From Cranoglanis bouderius (lineage: Eukaryota > Chordata > Actinopteri > Siluriformes > Cranoglanididae): a stretch of 64,000 nucleotides of DNA. Location of the stretch: positions 19,457,020-19,521,019 of the forward strand of contig CM042553.1 in NCBI GenBank assembly GCA_023630585.1, given 5' to 3'. The notes beneath the pieces were generated by a model. That model made no database searches. It saw nothing but the letters and a program-made list of their open reading frames with translations, and was not told the origin of the DNA. The translations under genes were made by a program, and so were the position numbers. The number at the start of each line of letters is the position of its first letter. Within the stretch, counting starts at the first letter, position 1. Shown here piece by piece: positions 26,904 through 38,285 of the stretch.

Positions 26904-29900
26904 CTAATCAAAGAAAAGAGAGAGACAAGATTGTAATCTGGATGACCATTATGCGAACCTGACCCACAACAGTGTCTAAATTACTGCGGACAAAGCTGTG
27001 TGGCAGTGCCATGACGAGGTAATAAGAACAGGTAATATTGTGCATGGCTGTGCAGCGTGACCGTTGGTGATAGCGAGCCCCTCGTTTAGATAAATCTTCG
27101 GTCCCTCCTTCTTTAGCGGGTTCATCGCAGGGCCTTGGACGACAGGGGCCATCTGTGTCCGGGACATCCACACCACCCGGGTCCAAAACAAAGGATCGGT
27201 TTACCCAAGTGCAGGGGAAAGGGGGGGGAAAAAAAAAAAAAAAGAAACATTCCCAGAGTTAGAGGAGACACCTGGCAAAATAATCCCCCCAGTTCAGAGA
27301 GCTCAGAGAGGAGAAGGACAATCTTCTCCTTCTCTCAGACCATGGCAGGGGGAGGTCAGAGGTCACCACGCCGCAGAGGGAGGCACAGAGGCAGCCTTTC
27401 AGTCCAGCGCAAGAATCAAAGCCCTGGGATTTCCTCCTGGCCGAGAGAATGGGCCGTCAACAAAGTGCTGTGTACTCGCAGGGTTGTGAGAGGAGCCCAA
27501 AGACCGGGTCTGACTCAAACGGAAATAAGCGCGAATCTTTGCAAGACCATGTGCAGTCCATGGATCTGAGAACAGCAGTCTAGAAAAGGTCGTCACAGCT
27601 TGCCGGTCATCCTGGTGCTAAAGTAACACGTTCTTCAGTGGCGCCATCAAGGCGAGAGACGTGAATCACCGTTTTGGGGTGTCTTATCTGCAGCTGATGG
27701 ACATCTTCATGATATATCCTCTGCTCTGACAAAGATGAGAAGATGCACTTCCTGCTAAGGACACCACAGCTCACACTGTGGTCCAAGACTAGTATGCAAT
27801 TTCCATCATAACACTGTGTGTGTGTGTGTTCCATCTTGTGTTCCAAGAAATATATATGAAATTCGTAGTCTCTCACAGCTTTGATGCTATCCTTGGGGCA
27901 CTGAACATCTATCATATACCAACATAAACAAAAAAAACTTCCTGATTTTTGCTAAACTCCACGCTTGTTAGACCCGTCCCTGCCAATTTCAGCCAATCAC
28001 CTATTGCAAACTTGATCGTATGACCTCACCACCAGCTTTTTCTCTTCATGTCTTTGGCACATCATATTGCTTATCATAAACTACTAGCTTCAATGATAAC
28101 AGTTTAGTATAAGTTAGCCAGCTACCTAAATTTAGCAGACATCTTTAACAGACATCTAGCTAGTTAGTTTAGCCAACATACAAGTTACTGCTCCAGTAGT
28201 ACCTATCAGAGTCGATCAACAAGTTTGCTAGTCAATGTTAAGCTAAGATTTACATAAACATCTCACTCTTGTGGTATTCACTACCTCACAAGTCAAGCAT
28301 ATATTTGATAGATCCAGAGTTATAAGTGTTGATGTTTGTCGATATGGTGGAAGTTCAGTATGCAGCCAATGCTAATTGTAATTACAACATACTTAAGACG
28401 TGCACCGTCTTTCTTTGTGATTTACTAACAGATCTGAGGTAAATGTGGATATTCCTGACGGTTTTATGCCGTTTCCACAGTCGCTGTCCCATTACATTGT
28501 CCATATAATAGACATAAGACATAAGGGTGCTAGCTACATGCTAACTAGCATCTGTCACTAACTAGTTTTTTATTCTAGATATGCATGTTTCCTGGCTGCC
28601 TAGCAACAGTGTTCTTATGCCTGAATGATATAACATGATGGATGATCATGTTTAACTAGAGGGAAGGCTGTTCTTTGTGGATCGTCCTGATTTTATTAAG
28701 TGACAAAGTACAGACTGAATAAAACTGCTTGGCACGGATGCATCAGAAAGCATAAAAAAGTCCTATTCCAATGCTTTGCAGGTGGGACGCATCAGTCTAC
28801 ACCTTCCCACTGTCTCTCTGAGAGGCAGTACACTGTAAGTGGGAAGACTTGGTGGACGCCTGGTCCAAGGGTAAACCCCCGGTTATACATCGTGCAATTC
28901 TTCTGCTGAGTCATCCCTTTCTTCAGCAGATCCTCTGGTGGAAGGCTTGCCACATCCTGAGGCTAAAGTTAGATAAGGCGAGCTCTTCCTCCCTGCTCAG
29001 ACCTCAGAGGACCCGAGATGCAGCTATACTATTTCGGCCTCTCCTCCAGAACATGTTCAAGTCAAGCACCATGTGAATCATGATGCAATCTTTCCGGAGT
29101 TGAATTTTTGCTCAGAATCCTTCCTTTTATACTGAATGTACGAGCCAGCCTTATCGGTCTTCCTTGTTGGTGCTGAATAATGCCAGTGGAAGTCTGTTAG
29201 CAGAACAGAGATGCTTTAAAGTTGATGTCGCACATGCTCACAGGTCTCTTAGCAAAACGAGGTCCAGATGCTTTTGTCAGACTACCGGACTTCCTGTCCC
29301 CCACATTCTGAGTGCTGAACGTTACTGATCTCCCATCTGCTGGACAGTTCATCCTGATTGCCTACAGTCTGGAATCACTCAGTCTGATGACCTTTGATTG
29401 GAGGGATCTTCTCCATCAACCCCCCTCCTGTCCCATCTTTATACTGACTCGCTTTGGCAACTCTTGCAACTCCTCCTCCTGCACCACATAATTATATTGG
29501 AGCTATTCCATGCTAGCAGCTACGAGGGCAATGCAACTCATCAACATTTCGCCGCTTGGATGCCCTAGACACATGAAGCAAGACTAGATGAATGGGAATC
29601 TTAATGTGCTTGGCCATCCAGCGCAGGAGCGCACTTGGTGAGGACGGCTTGGCTCCAGTGAGGCTCTGGGTGTTTGTTTTAAAGCCAGACGATGAGCGGA
29701 CATGTATATTTCACAGAGAGAAACCTGTGCGTCGCAATCATCACTGCTAGTGCCCCCTGTCAGCAGCTTGCTCTTGATAAACCCCCAGAGAGCCTTGCCT
29801 GGTAAACACAGTCCCCCTTCTCGACATACCAACACTGCTGGGTTTTAGGTACTCTGTGGTACGCCGTGAACATGATAATACGATCGTCCAGTCCCCTGAG

Positions 29901-31130
29901 TAAATATTTAGCCCCTGGCACCAAGCCTCAAGCACTCTGGGTGGAGATACGAACCCTAAAAAGTCTCTGTTTAGTGGGTCGTTCACGTAGCAAAAAGATG
30001 TAGTTTCAATTTCACACCCTATTTGACAGGGTAACTGTTAAAGCATATCATTTGAGCTCATTTAATGAAATATCACTCTGTTTTTTATTGGCACTGTGAA
30101 CTCGAAGCTCTGAAATCCAACGGCACAGCAAGTGCTCTGTGGTGATAAACACTGGTGACACATGCTGTAAACTCAGAAGCACAAGGTTGCCACCTACAGG
30201 GCAAGTGGGAAATTGTGGTACATTGATTTTTCAGAAAGATCAAAGAACTTATCTATTAACTTTGCACAGACCTTGTATTGACACACCCAACATGAGTGAA
30301 CACGGAAATGCACTTATTATAATTACTGCATCATGTAATTGCATAAATACTCACCGCTCACCGACATTATTTAATTATTTACTATTTCTTCCATTAGGAT
30401 TACGTCTGTAATTATCCAATACTTATCTGATATAATAGCCATTGCATCATTTCTTTTTTTTTTTTTAAACCACAGACAGTGTTTAAGTGAGATAAAAGAT
30501 TCTGAATCTGACTCCAATTCTGACCCTGATTCAAATTCTTTTTGGATTTCCTCCAATTTTCTCCCTAATTTAGTCTTGGCCAACTCCCGACCATGCCTCC
30601 CCTATCATACAACAGCTACCAACCCGGGAGGGCTGACCTTGACTCAGATTCCACTTCTTATTCATACCCTGACGCTGACCACCGACTCTGAACATGGTCA
30701 GAAAACAGAGCGTCTCTCAACAAGTGTTCTTTTTTTATTTAAAATAACAATCCACAGCCACTTACTTAAGAATACTGTGAGGCCCACTATGGAAGTAAAA
30801 GATGGATATAATAACAGTCAGTTAATCAACATGTCAGAAGTCTATATTTATGCTCGAGTTCAAAGTAAACACAAAGGAGTAGTTTGGTGAACCTGACTCT
30901 GATATTTAATCTCACCGTGACTTTATTTTTTCAATGTTTATTGCAAATAGGGGTCACAAAAGCGTATAATTTTCCTACATTCAATGCAAGTGTTCCAGCA
31001 CTTAACGAGCTGCTCTAGAAAAAAAAAAAAGTCTTCCAGTTCCTAACTTATAGGTTTTGATTTGACTCACGCCCGTAACTCTGATTTTACTCTGACCCCG
31101 ACTCTAACTACGATCCTGACTCTAACTCAC
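26904..31130 (-). other. pdlim5 intron before LIM1
   Basis: 4.2 kb. It holds repeat copy A (30697-30887). Longer frames at 27135-27569 and 27607-27915 and the mildly GC-rich 28.7-29.9 kb stretch show no motif I recognise. The latter may be an old transposon. Confidence 0.45.
30697..30887 (+). repeat. 190-bp dispersed repeat, copy A
   Basis: GTCAGAAAACAGAGCGTCTC to AAAGGAGTAGTTTGG. The same sequence with few differences occurs at 37651-37844. Not coding; family unknown to me. Confidence 0.85.
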
Positions 31131-31270
31131 CTGCAGTGTTTCCAGACTGAAAGCTCTTGGTAGTCACAGTTGTAGGTGGAGGGACTCCATTCCCAGCGCG
31201 TGCCACTTTGGTCATGGTTTTAACCATGGACGTGGCATGAGTGTTCGCATGGACGTCCTCTACAGCCTCG
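31131..31270 (-). CDS. pdlim5: pdlim5 exon: linker between RLIEDTEDW block and LIM1
   Basis: 140 bp between ctctccacag and gtgagt. The first base completes Asn or a similar codon, and the frame then runs EAVEDVHANTHATSM to TKSFQSGNTA, ending on one base of Gly. It is a Thr/Ala/Val-rich linker with weak conservation, as in human. It was chosen because the phase fits on both sides and the splice sites are strong. Confidence 0.85.
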
Positions 31271-33269
31271 CTGTGGAGAGAGAGAACGCAGTTATTGCCT
31301 GGAGTCTCATCACCGAACAAACGTTTCACGTTATTGATCGCAGCAGAGTTATTAGTTTTAAAGGCCTCGGATTCTATATCGGCTTTAGAGCAGATTTAGA
31401 TGCGATTGCAGGCTGCAAAAATTGACCCATCAGCTGCTGAAATGAGATGCTAGGATGGGTTTGTTATGGTAACCATAAGCAGGAACACACACAAAGGTTT
31501 AACCATAAGCCTGGGCAGCTGTCCTTTCAGTGACCACAGCCACACACCCTGCCACACACTCGCACTCGCTCAGCATACTGTATTCTTTTGAACGCTGCTC
31601 GTGTTTCAACACTTTAGCAGACATGTGCATACAACGCGTTTATATTGCAACTGCCTAATGTTGTATCATGCTTTATTATATTATCATTACATTTCTTTTA
31701 GGAAAGGGATCGCTATTAGGGGTGTAAAGAAAAACTGATTCATTCTGAACTGAATCATATCAGACCTGGATCATTAGTAAATTAAAGCATACTGAAGTGT
31801 TACTTGTTTAACTGTATCTTTTTTGCATTGTATCATGCACTACATATCCAGTAGTATATGATGTTTTTACTTAACTCGTTTCATTAGGCAGTATTTTATA
31901 ATGTTCCCCAAAAAAGGTGAAATATGACATGACATTATTGTGATAAAATACTCTTTTTTTTCCCTTTTTTTCCTCCAGATATACACAGTACTTCTCTAAC
32001 ACTGTCCAATTCCAATATTCCAATGTTAGAGTAACAAATAGCTGATAGAAGTAAAATAATTATTAATTTCTCGTTCAACATAATGAAATGGTGTCGTGAG
32101 GACATGCGAGGTGAACTGCATTTGGGGGTTTCGTAATTGAAGAGTAACAGATGAAGACTGTCCACGCCAATACAGGAACAGATTAAGCATTTACTTATAG
32201 AACACCATAAAGCAATTACCTATGACAGGAAACTACATCAACCCGGGTCTTTAAGAACCGAATTAGGAGGCAGTCTCCACACAAGCAATTAATACCAATC
32301 TAGCCAATTACAGGGGATGTGTTTTGGATTAGGCCCATTCAGGAATCTAAGCATGACCAGATTGATCAAATAAATCTGGCCAATAGGCCCAGCAGTCCCA
32401 GATTGTTTGTTAATGAAGAAAACAGGTGCCAACAAAAATGGCTGGCACTGCCTTCACTCCAGCAGTATACTGCCCCAGTTTCCTGCCCAACCACCAACCC
32501 CCATCCCCGTCCTGTCCCTGCCTCGCAAAAAACACAACCAACTAATGCTACAATCCTCATAACCTTTCGTCATCTACGTAATAAAATAATAAAAACCCTT
32601 TAAGTAATAAGTCCATATGCCTTGTTCTTTTCATGCTGCTCTTTAAATTACACCGCCAATCCAGAACACATTATGGGAAATCTACAACTCTGCTAAAACA
32701 GATGGGAGTAGGGAAGGGAAAAAAAAAATGTTTCATCATGCCCAGTGCCAGCAGGGGAAACTGTATCTGAGAAAGCAACATGGAAGCTGAGTTTATGGAA
32801 GGGCAGGGGAAGGGCCTAGTCGTGTAGTGCCCATATGTACAGGCAGCTGGTTACATGAGGTGCTGCCATCACCAGAGGGTTCACGTGGGCTCGATACAAT
32901 TCATCAGGGAATTCAGACGGCGACTCGGAAATGAAATGGCTTTGATCACATTTTCCAAGGTTATCTTTCCAGAGGACTCTTCCTGTCTGGGCAAATGCCT
33001 GATTGCTGAATATGTGAGAGAACGTGTACATAATGACACATTTCACATATCTTATTGTCCTTTAGGTCATCAACCGCTCCCCCAATACTACAAGATTTCC
33101 AGAATAAAACACACACTTTCCGATCACAGAACCGGAGACCTGGCAGAATTTCTCAAGAACAAACATGACTTCATTTCAAAACAAACATGGTGGACAAACA
33201 TGTCTGTCGCTGGCTGACTTCTTTTATGATGTCAAGACAGTCACTGTTTCCCTTGTGATAATGTCCTTA

Positions 33270-33525
33270 TCGCTTATCCTACCCACGGTCTATCCTGGAG
33301 CCTACCCCAGGGGACTCGGGGCACAAGGCAGGGGACACCCTGGACAGGGTGCCAACCCATCACAGGGCACAACTGCACACACATTCACACACTATGGACA
33401 ATTTTGAAATGCCAATCGGCAACGCATGCCGGAAACCGATCAAGCGAGCTCTGTGCACAGGGAGGAGGTGGGATTCGAACCCCAGAGGTGTGAGGCAAAC
33501 GTTCTAACCACTAAGCCATTGTGCC
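33270..33525 (-). mobile_element. tRNA-headed SINE with L2-like tail in a pdlim5 intron
   Basis: TTATCGCTTATCCTACCCAC, GGCACAAGGCAGGGGACACC and ACACACTATGGACAATTT match the tail family. GGATTCGAACCCC at about 33471, read on the minus strand, is a good tRNA box B (GGTTCGAATCC), so this copy retains the tRNA-derived head. Confidence 0.7.
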
Positions 33526-33550
33526 CCCTTTCCCCCCCACACTTTACACC

Positions 33551-33740
33551 AGGGGTCCAGAGGACCCCTTTAGGTGTACAATAATTTCCATGGACCCCCA
33601 CATCAGATTCATATCATGAACATTATTTAAGTGTACAGCAATATTTAACTATTTTTATTCCTGAACTTTCCAGTGATACAACACAGACTTCTTTTTGAGT
33701 TATTGAGGTCTAGAAAAGCACAATATATTGTGGAAGAGCT
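33551..33740. repeat. hAT-like dispersed repeat, copy A
   Basis: CAGGGGTCCAGAGGACCCC followed by TTTTTATTCCTGAACTTTCC and TTTTTGAGTTATTGAGGTCT. It resembles the repeat at 38058-38285. The opening CAGGGG is like the hAT ends at 7714, but the right end was not resolved. Confidence 0.5.
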
Positions 33741-34350
33741 AGGATTTCCTAATTGAATTGCAAGAACAATAAACTGGGAAGAAAAAAAAAAAAAAAGTCT
33801 TTCATTGCCAAGTTCTCGCTATTTAAGTAGACATTTCACTCTCTGAAAAGCTGACGTTCAGACTTTTCACTACATCTGAGCAGTGAATAGAACAGGGTAA
33901 GAAAAAACCTCTTTACCATACTGCCATCTGGAGGACATGAACAGCACTACATTATACTGTGGTATCCACCCTCTCATACCCCATGGTTAGTCAGAACAGA
34001 AGTGCATTAAAGAAAATGGAGTATTAATATATAATGCACCCTGCGGTTCTGTACCACCTCTGCCCAAACCAATACGTTATGTATTGCTTTGCCTGTCTCC
34101 ATTTATTTATTTTTTTTTACTCCTGCACTGCATGTTCCATTTTGTTCTTTATGTCCCTTATTGCCTGGGGGACAAAACAAGGAGAGAATAAAGGCAGGAG
34201 AGACAGGCATAAAGAGGCAGAGCTAGGAGCTGTTCAGCCCAAAGGAGAAGGCTCATCTATTATTTATCAATAACAATAAATAAATATTGGATATGTTCAG
34301 CAGTTTTTCCATCAGAGAGCAGACAGGAGCTGGCAGTTCTTTGCGTGATG

Positions 34351-34352
<2 letters not shown>

Positions 34353-34395
<43 letters not shown>
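34353..34395. repeat. (GT)n microsatellite
   Basis: 21 uninterrupted GT units. Confidence 0.95.
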
Positions 34396-34403
<8 letters not shown>

Positions 34404-34750
34404 TGTTTGAGAGGGAGAAAAACACCACGGCATGTGACAGGCCATTTTCCTGGATGAGCAGAATAAACTTTGTTACATAGTTTCCATATTGCAGTCGAAT
34501 GCAAAAAATAAAATATATAGTATATCTTACAGTTAGTATGAAATGATAAATAACATTATCCTATAATATATAAACATGAGGCTGTGCAGGATTGTTTATG
34601 TATTAATGACTTGTCCATCCCCGTAATGGTACGTAAACCTTTGCACTTTCTAAAATTACTGCAAACTTTTGCACTGCAAGACCTTTCTCTAAGGGCTTTG
34701 GCTTTAATGACGTAATGATTTAGTCAGAGGTTTCAAATGTGCTGGAAGCA

Positions 34751-34795
34751 GAAAGAAAGAAAGAAAGAAAGAAAGAACAGGACAGGACAGGACAG
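34751..34795. repeat. (GAAA)n and (GGACA)n microsatellites
   Basis: GAAA run to 34776 followed by GGACA units. Confidence 0.9.
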
Positions 34796-34844
34796 AAACT
34801 GTGAAAGAGAGCACAAGTGACTCGGGAAGAGAGACAAACGAAAC

Positions 34845-34850
34845 TTTATT
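34845..34850 (-). terminator. poly(A) signal AATAAA for the short pdlim5 isoform
   Basis: AATAAA on the minus strand, about 470 bp past the TAG stop of the alternative terminal exon. It would give the LIM-less transcript its own 3' end inside the gene. Position and strand are seen; use is inferred. Confidence 0.5.
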
Positions 34851-35320
34851 GAGACATTTAGAAGACACTGGTACTAATTTAAATCAGATACAGAAGTAAA
34901 GCAGAAGTAAAGCAGACCAGAGGTTTTTATAGAGTGTAAATCTGAAGAAAAACAGAAAACATAGGAAATGAAAAAAAAAAAAAAAAAAGAGCAAACACAA
35001 ACCCCTAAAGAAAAACCAGTTTAAGTTGAAAATCATGCAGGAAAAGTGTTGTCATGACTATATCTGTGAATCTCCTTGTTTTCTGTTTCTTCCTCTTAAG
35101 AACATAACATACTGACTCCCTTATTCAAAACACATTCTTCAACCTGACTCACTTTCACACATAAATTAAGGGGGGGGGGAGGGGAGGGGGGTGTCACCAA
35201 AACAACTTTCAACTGGCTTTTTTGAACAGTCGTGCGTCTACGTATGAAAGCCGGTGTGGTGTGGTGTGGCCGAGTGAGTGCGTTACACAGCAGAGAGGAA
35301 AGGGACGAAGCGTCACTTGA

Positions 35321-35417
35321 CTACTGGACATTCAGCACCCGAGCCGAGACTCCGTGATGCCAGTCCCGGAGCTTGTTGTACTTGGGCCGTACGACCTCGG
35401 GGTCGACTTTGGTCACC
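35321..35417 (-). CDS. pdlim5: pdlim5 alternative 3'-terminal exon (LIM-less short isoform)
   Basis: Starting after acatcag, one base completes Lys. The frame then runs VTKVDPEVV, RPKYNKLRDWHHG and VSARVLNVQ to a TAG stop, 31 residues. The phase matches the 36924-36954 exon exactly. The tail has a dense Tyr/Trp/His/Arg composition and does not look like a chance frame. Shorter ENH isoforms without LIM domains are known in mammalian muscle, and this is most simply the fish counterpart. The short protein would have about 347 residues here plus the missing N-terminus. The polypyrimidine tract lies some 15 nt upstream of the acceptor, so the exact acceptor is less certain than the frame. Confidence 0.75.
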
Positions 35418-36376
35418 CTGATGTTCCGGACGCCAAGACAGAAAGACAACAGCAAAGGAAATGAAGAACAGGAAGAGACACGTTATTTTTTTCGGCAATG
35501 TTATCAAAAACAAATCAGTTTTAAGCATGCGACAACACGGGGCAAGCTTTCGTGAAATTCAACACGCTCCTATATATGGCATGTCTCGCTTATCCGTGCC
35601 TTCCGAGTACCGATAATTCTTCATAACGGCAATTAAAGTCAGAACGAGCAGCCGAGACACTAGCCAGTGTTGTTTACAAGACTCAGACACACTGACTCAT
35701 GATGGTTTCTATTTCCATGCATTTTTTTGTACAGCTCCCCGATTACCCACAATCCCAATTATTTACCCACGATGCCTCTCGGGGGACTGCATGCATTCCA
35801 GCGCGGTTTGTATTCCACTCTGGTCAGTGGAGAAATTAATGTGATGAGTGAAGATGCAAATTCCAGGCCTGTCAACAGTGGACTCACTCATCCTGGCTGA
35901 CACGATGACTCTACATTCACGCTAACAAGCAACAAGAGCTATTTGGTTTACTATTATCTCAATTCTACACAAATCAGGTATGGACACAAATCCAAATTGG
36001 CTTGAATGATTCCTCGGTCTAATACTGTGGCGCGTGTGGTCTGACATTTCTTCAGTTCCCCACTTACACAACTTTAGTTCCTACCTGCAATTAGTCCCAG
36101 TGTACTGTCTGATGCACCGAAATGGGAGAAAAACGTATAACTGTGGTTTAAGATATGACTTTGCGAGACATTACAAAGAAAAATAAAGCTTAGAAGGAAA
36201 TAGCAGAGATTGTTTATGCCTCGGGTGACCGTAATTAGCTAGTACTGTTACCTAGTTTTTCTGATCTGCTAATAAAGGTAGTACAAAGCCTAACATGTAA
36301 CATTTAAATCAAACCTGAAAAATTTTAAACAAAAGACGTGTATAAATCATATAGGGAGCTGTACATTTTCACTATT

Positions 36377-36680
36377 ACTACAGGGTGTCTCCATACACAG
36401 GGGAAATTAACTTTTTAACAAAATGTCTTCTTTAACAAAAGAAGAACGTATTGAAATCATTCTCACGGCTGCGTCGGGAAGCTGTCGCAAGGTTGAGATG
36501 GACATTAACAGGAAACATGACAAGCACACACACACACACACACACACAACACTGTTGCCAAACTTATTAACAAATTCAAAATGACTAGAGGTGTTGCGGA
36601 CCAGCGGAGACGTGGACGTCCACGAACACCCACCGACGAAGGCACAACCGACGTGGTGCTAGCAAACATAGTCCCCTGAG
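36377..36680 (+). pseudogene. IS630/mariner-type transposase fragment (HTH part)
   Basis: CAGGGTGTCTCCATACACAG looks like a transposon end. ATG at 36423 opens MSSLTKEERIEIILTAASGS and CRKVEMDINRKH, then a (CA)n run shifts the frame. After it come NTVAKLINKFKMTRGVADQ and GRPRTPTDEGTTDVVLANI, ending at a TGA. KEER, TVAKL, GRPRT and DEGTT are familiar from HTH regions of eukaryotic IS630/Tc1-type elements. The catalytic domain is absent, so it is a truncated dead copy inside a pdlim5 intron. Confidence 0.65.
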
Positions 36681-36923
36681 TATGGAGACTTTTGGTAACT
36701 AAAGAAACACTAGAAAGTGCACACCCATAAGCGACAAAGTACAATTTGTTGTTCGCTAGTGGGTGAGGCCCGGAATCTGTCTAAACAGCCACACTTGGGG
36801 GGGGGGGGGGGCGTGGAAAAACAAAAAATAAAAAATACTGCGGAAAACAACATGCTTAATCTCATGCACCAGAAAACAGCACCAGATCGATCGAATCACA
36901 ACAACAAACCAACAGGTGCTTAC

Positions 36924-36954
36924 TTCTTTCCGGGACTGCTCTCGTGGGCTTGTT
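36924..36954 (-). CDS. pdlim5: pdlim5 31-bp exon, shared by long and short forms
   Basis: Between ttcttgcag and gtaagc. In frame it reads EQAHESSPGK plus two bases of the next codon, right after TGTEN. Human PDLIM5 has a charged stretch with little sequence conservation at the same place. Its phase-2 donor fits both the next long-form exon at 31270 and the alternative terminal exon at 35417, making it the likely branch point for alternative 3' ends. Confidence 0.82.
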
Positions 36955-37199
36955 CTGCAAGAAAGAAAAGAGAGAATATAGAAGAAAAAAATATATATGA
37001 GCAACACTACAGGAATAAGCACTCAAAGACAGAAATCTGACAAACTGGAGTGCAAAGACAATAAAAACTTCTACTGCTAGACACAAATCACAGGAAATGA
37101 TGCAACTCCTTGAGCACGTGAAAGCCTCAGCAGGGGAGAAGCTTTACGGCTCTCCCTGGGACAGTAACGACGGGGTTATGAGCCGAGGCTGGCACTGAC

Positions 37200-37372
37200 C
37201 GTTCTCTGTGCCCGTGATCTGTGCCAGGATGCGGAAGGAGCGGGACTGAGAGGTTCCGGTGCGTGGGCGCCAGTCCTCCGTGTCCTCGATCAGACGCTTT
37301 TTACTGGAGTCGCACAGGTGTGAGGCGTGGTTCACCACCAGCTCCGTGTCTGCGATGGGCTTCCTGGGTACT
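37200..37372 (-). CDS. pdlim5: pdlim5 exon with the RLIEDTEDW block
   Basis: 173 bp. It starts with one base completing Gly, reads VPRKPIADTELVV and continues through SSKKRLIEDTEDW, RPRTGTSQSRSFRILAQITG and TEN, then one base before gtcagt. This is one of the most conserved segments of the ENH/ZASP linker and is close to identical to human PDLIM5. The acceptor is ttttgacag. A second in-frame acceptor, cccag, lies 9 nt downstream, with first exon base 37363. The donor gtcagt is weaker than those of the other exons. Confidence 0.93.
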
Positions 37373-37577
37373 CTGTCAAAACCCAGAGAAGTGTGGCACG
37401 TCATTCATTAATAAAGAAAAAAAAATTTGTGACATATGACAAACTGCTGTGGTGTAACAAGGAATAAAGCGCTTCCTATAACAGCATGTTCAAATCATGT
37501 TTTATTTCTTACATACAAAAACAAAACCCCACATACACACAGGTTAACACTAAATCACTGCATGTTGTTCCTGTTAC

Positions 37578-37592
37578 CTGGGCGGAGTCTTT
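37578..37592 (-). CDS. pdlim5: candidate 15-bp cassette microexon of pdlim5 (KTPPR)
   Basis: Between gtcgtcccacag and gtaacag lie 15 bases, AAAGACTCCGCCCAG. Inserted after the 41606-42162 exon (phase 2) they keep the frame and add five residues, KTPPR, before VPRKPI. Skipping it gives QNG-VPRKPI, which aligns without a gap to human QNGPPRKHI, so the skipped form is probably the main one. Both splice sites are good, but 15 bp is short enough to arise by chance. Transcript evidence would decide. Confidence 0.35.
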
Positions 37593-37650
37593 CTGTGGGA
37601 CGACATTTAAGAAGGTGTGACGGAAGGCAGAAAAGGAGGAAATGAGAAAA

Positions 37651-37844
37651 GTCAGAAAACAGAGCGTCTCTCAACAAGCGTCGTTTTTTTAAAATTTAAT
37701 ATAACAATCCGCAGCCACTTACTTAAGAATACTGTGAGGCCCACTATGGAAGTAAAATATGGATATAATAACAGTCAGTTAATCAACATGGCAGAAGTCT
37801 GTATTCATGTTTGAGTTCAAAGTAAACACAAAGGAGTAGTTTGG
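37651..37844 (+). repeat. 190-bp dispersed repeat, copy B
   Basis: Direct-orientation partner of 30697-30887, sharing TTACTTAAGAATACTGTGAG and GGATATAATAACAGTCAGTT. It lies about 60 bp upstream of the microexon candidate on the coding strand. Confidence 0.85.
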
Positions 37845-38057
37845 ATTCGATCAGTCAACACATCTGGTGCTGGATGATTCATTCTTTAGTTTTGTGCTGA
37901 AGTTACAAAGCCATAAACTCCCTTTCTTTCCCCCTAGACACTAGAGAGTATGCATATTTCTGATGTGATTTAGGACACAGTCTGGCTTACTGTCTATGAA
38001 CTTCACTGTGTACCTGAACACAGATACTTTTTGGTTATCGTTGCACTACCTAGGCCA

Positions 38058-38285
38058 GGGGCTCTCAAATTGTTTTTGCAACCAGGGACCCATTTAACTG
38101 TAAGAGATGTTCCACAGACTTCTTCAGTACGGATATATTTCTGGAACATTATGTAAATGTGTGCAGTAATATTTTGTCTATTTATTAGTATCATAAAGAT
38201 TTTTATTCCTGAGCTTTAGACCAACAGATCAAACTGACATTAATTATAGACTACTTGTTTTTGAGTTATTGAGGTTTAAACTAAA
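38058..38285. repeat. hAT-like dispersed repeat, copy B
   Basis: CAGGGGCTCTCAAATTG, then TTTTTATTCCTGAGCTTTAG and TTTTTGAGTTATTGAGGTTT. Same family as 33551-33740. The right end is not defined. Confidence 0.5.

Larger units (their letters stand above)
31271..36923 (-). other. pdlim5 intron containing the alternative last exon
   Basis: 5.7 kb with the short-isoform exon, a SINE, a hAT-like repeat, two microsatellite clusters, a G-rich run at 35168-35190, a 15-G run at 36797-36811 and the IS630-type fragment. Confidence 0.6.

Noticed and set aside
27135..27915. 144-residue plus-strand and 102-residue minus-strand frames between pdlim5 exons
   Set aside because: The minus frame does not have splice sites in the required phase and the plus frame lies antisense in an intron; no recognised domain.
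28700..29990. Possible retroelement remnant
   Set aside because: Mildly GC-rich with short frames, but I could not match it to any reverse transcriptase, integrase or recombinase motif.
37144..37200. Read-through of the RLIEDTEDW exon past TGTEN to a nearby stop
   Set aside because: Sequence after TGTEN is not conserved, and the phase fits the exon at 36924-36954; intron retention cannot be excluded but is not needed.
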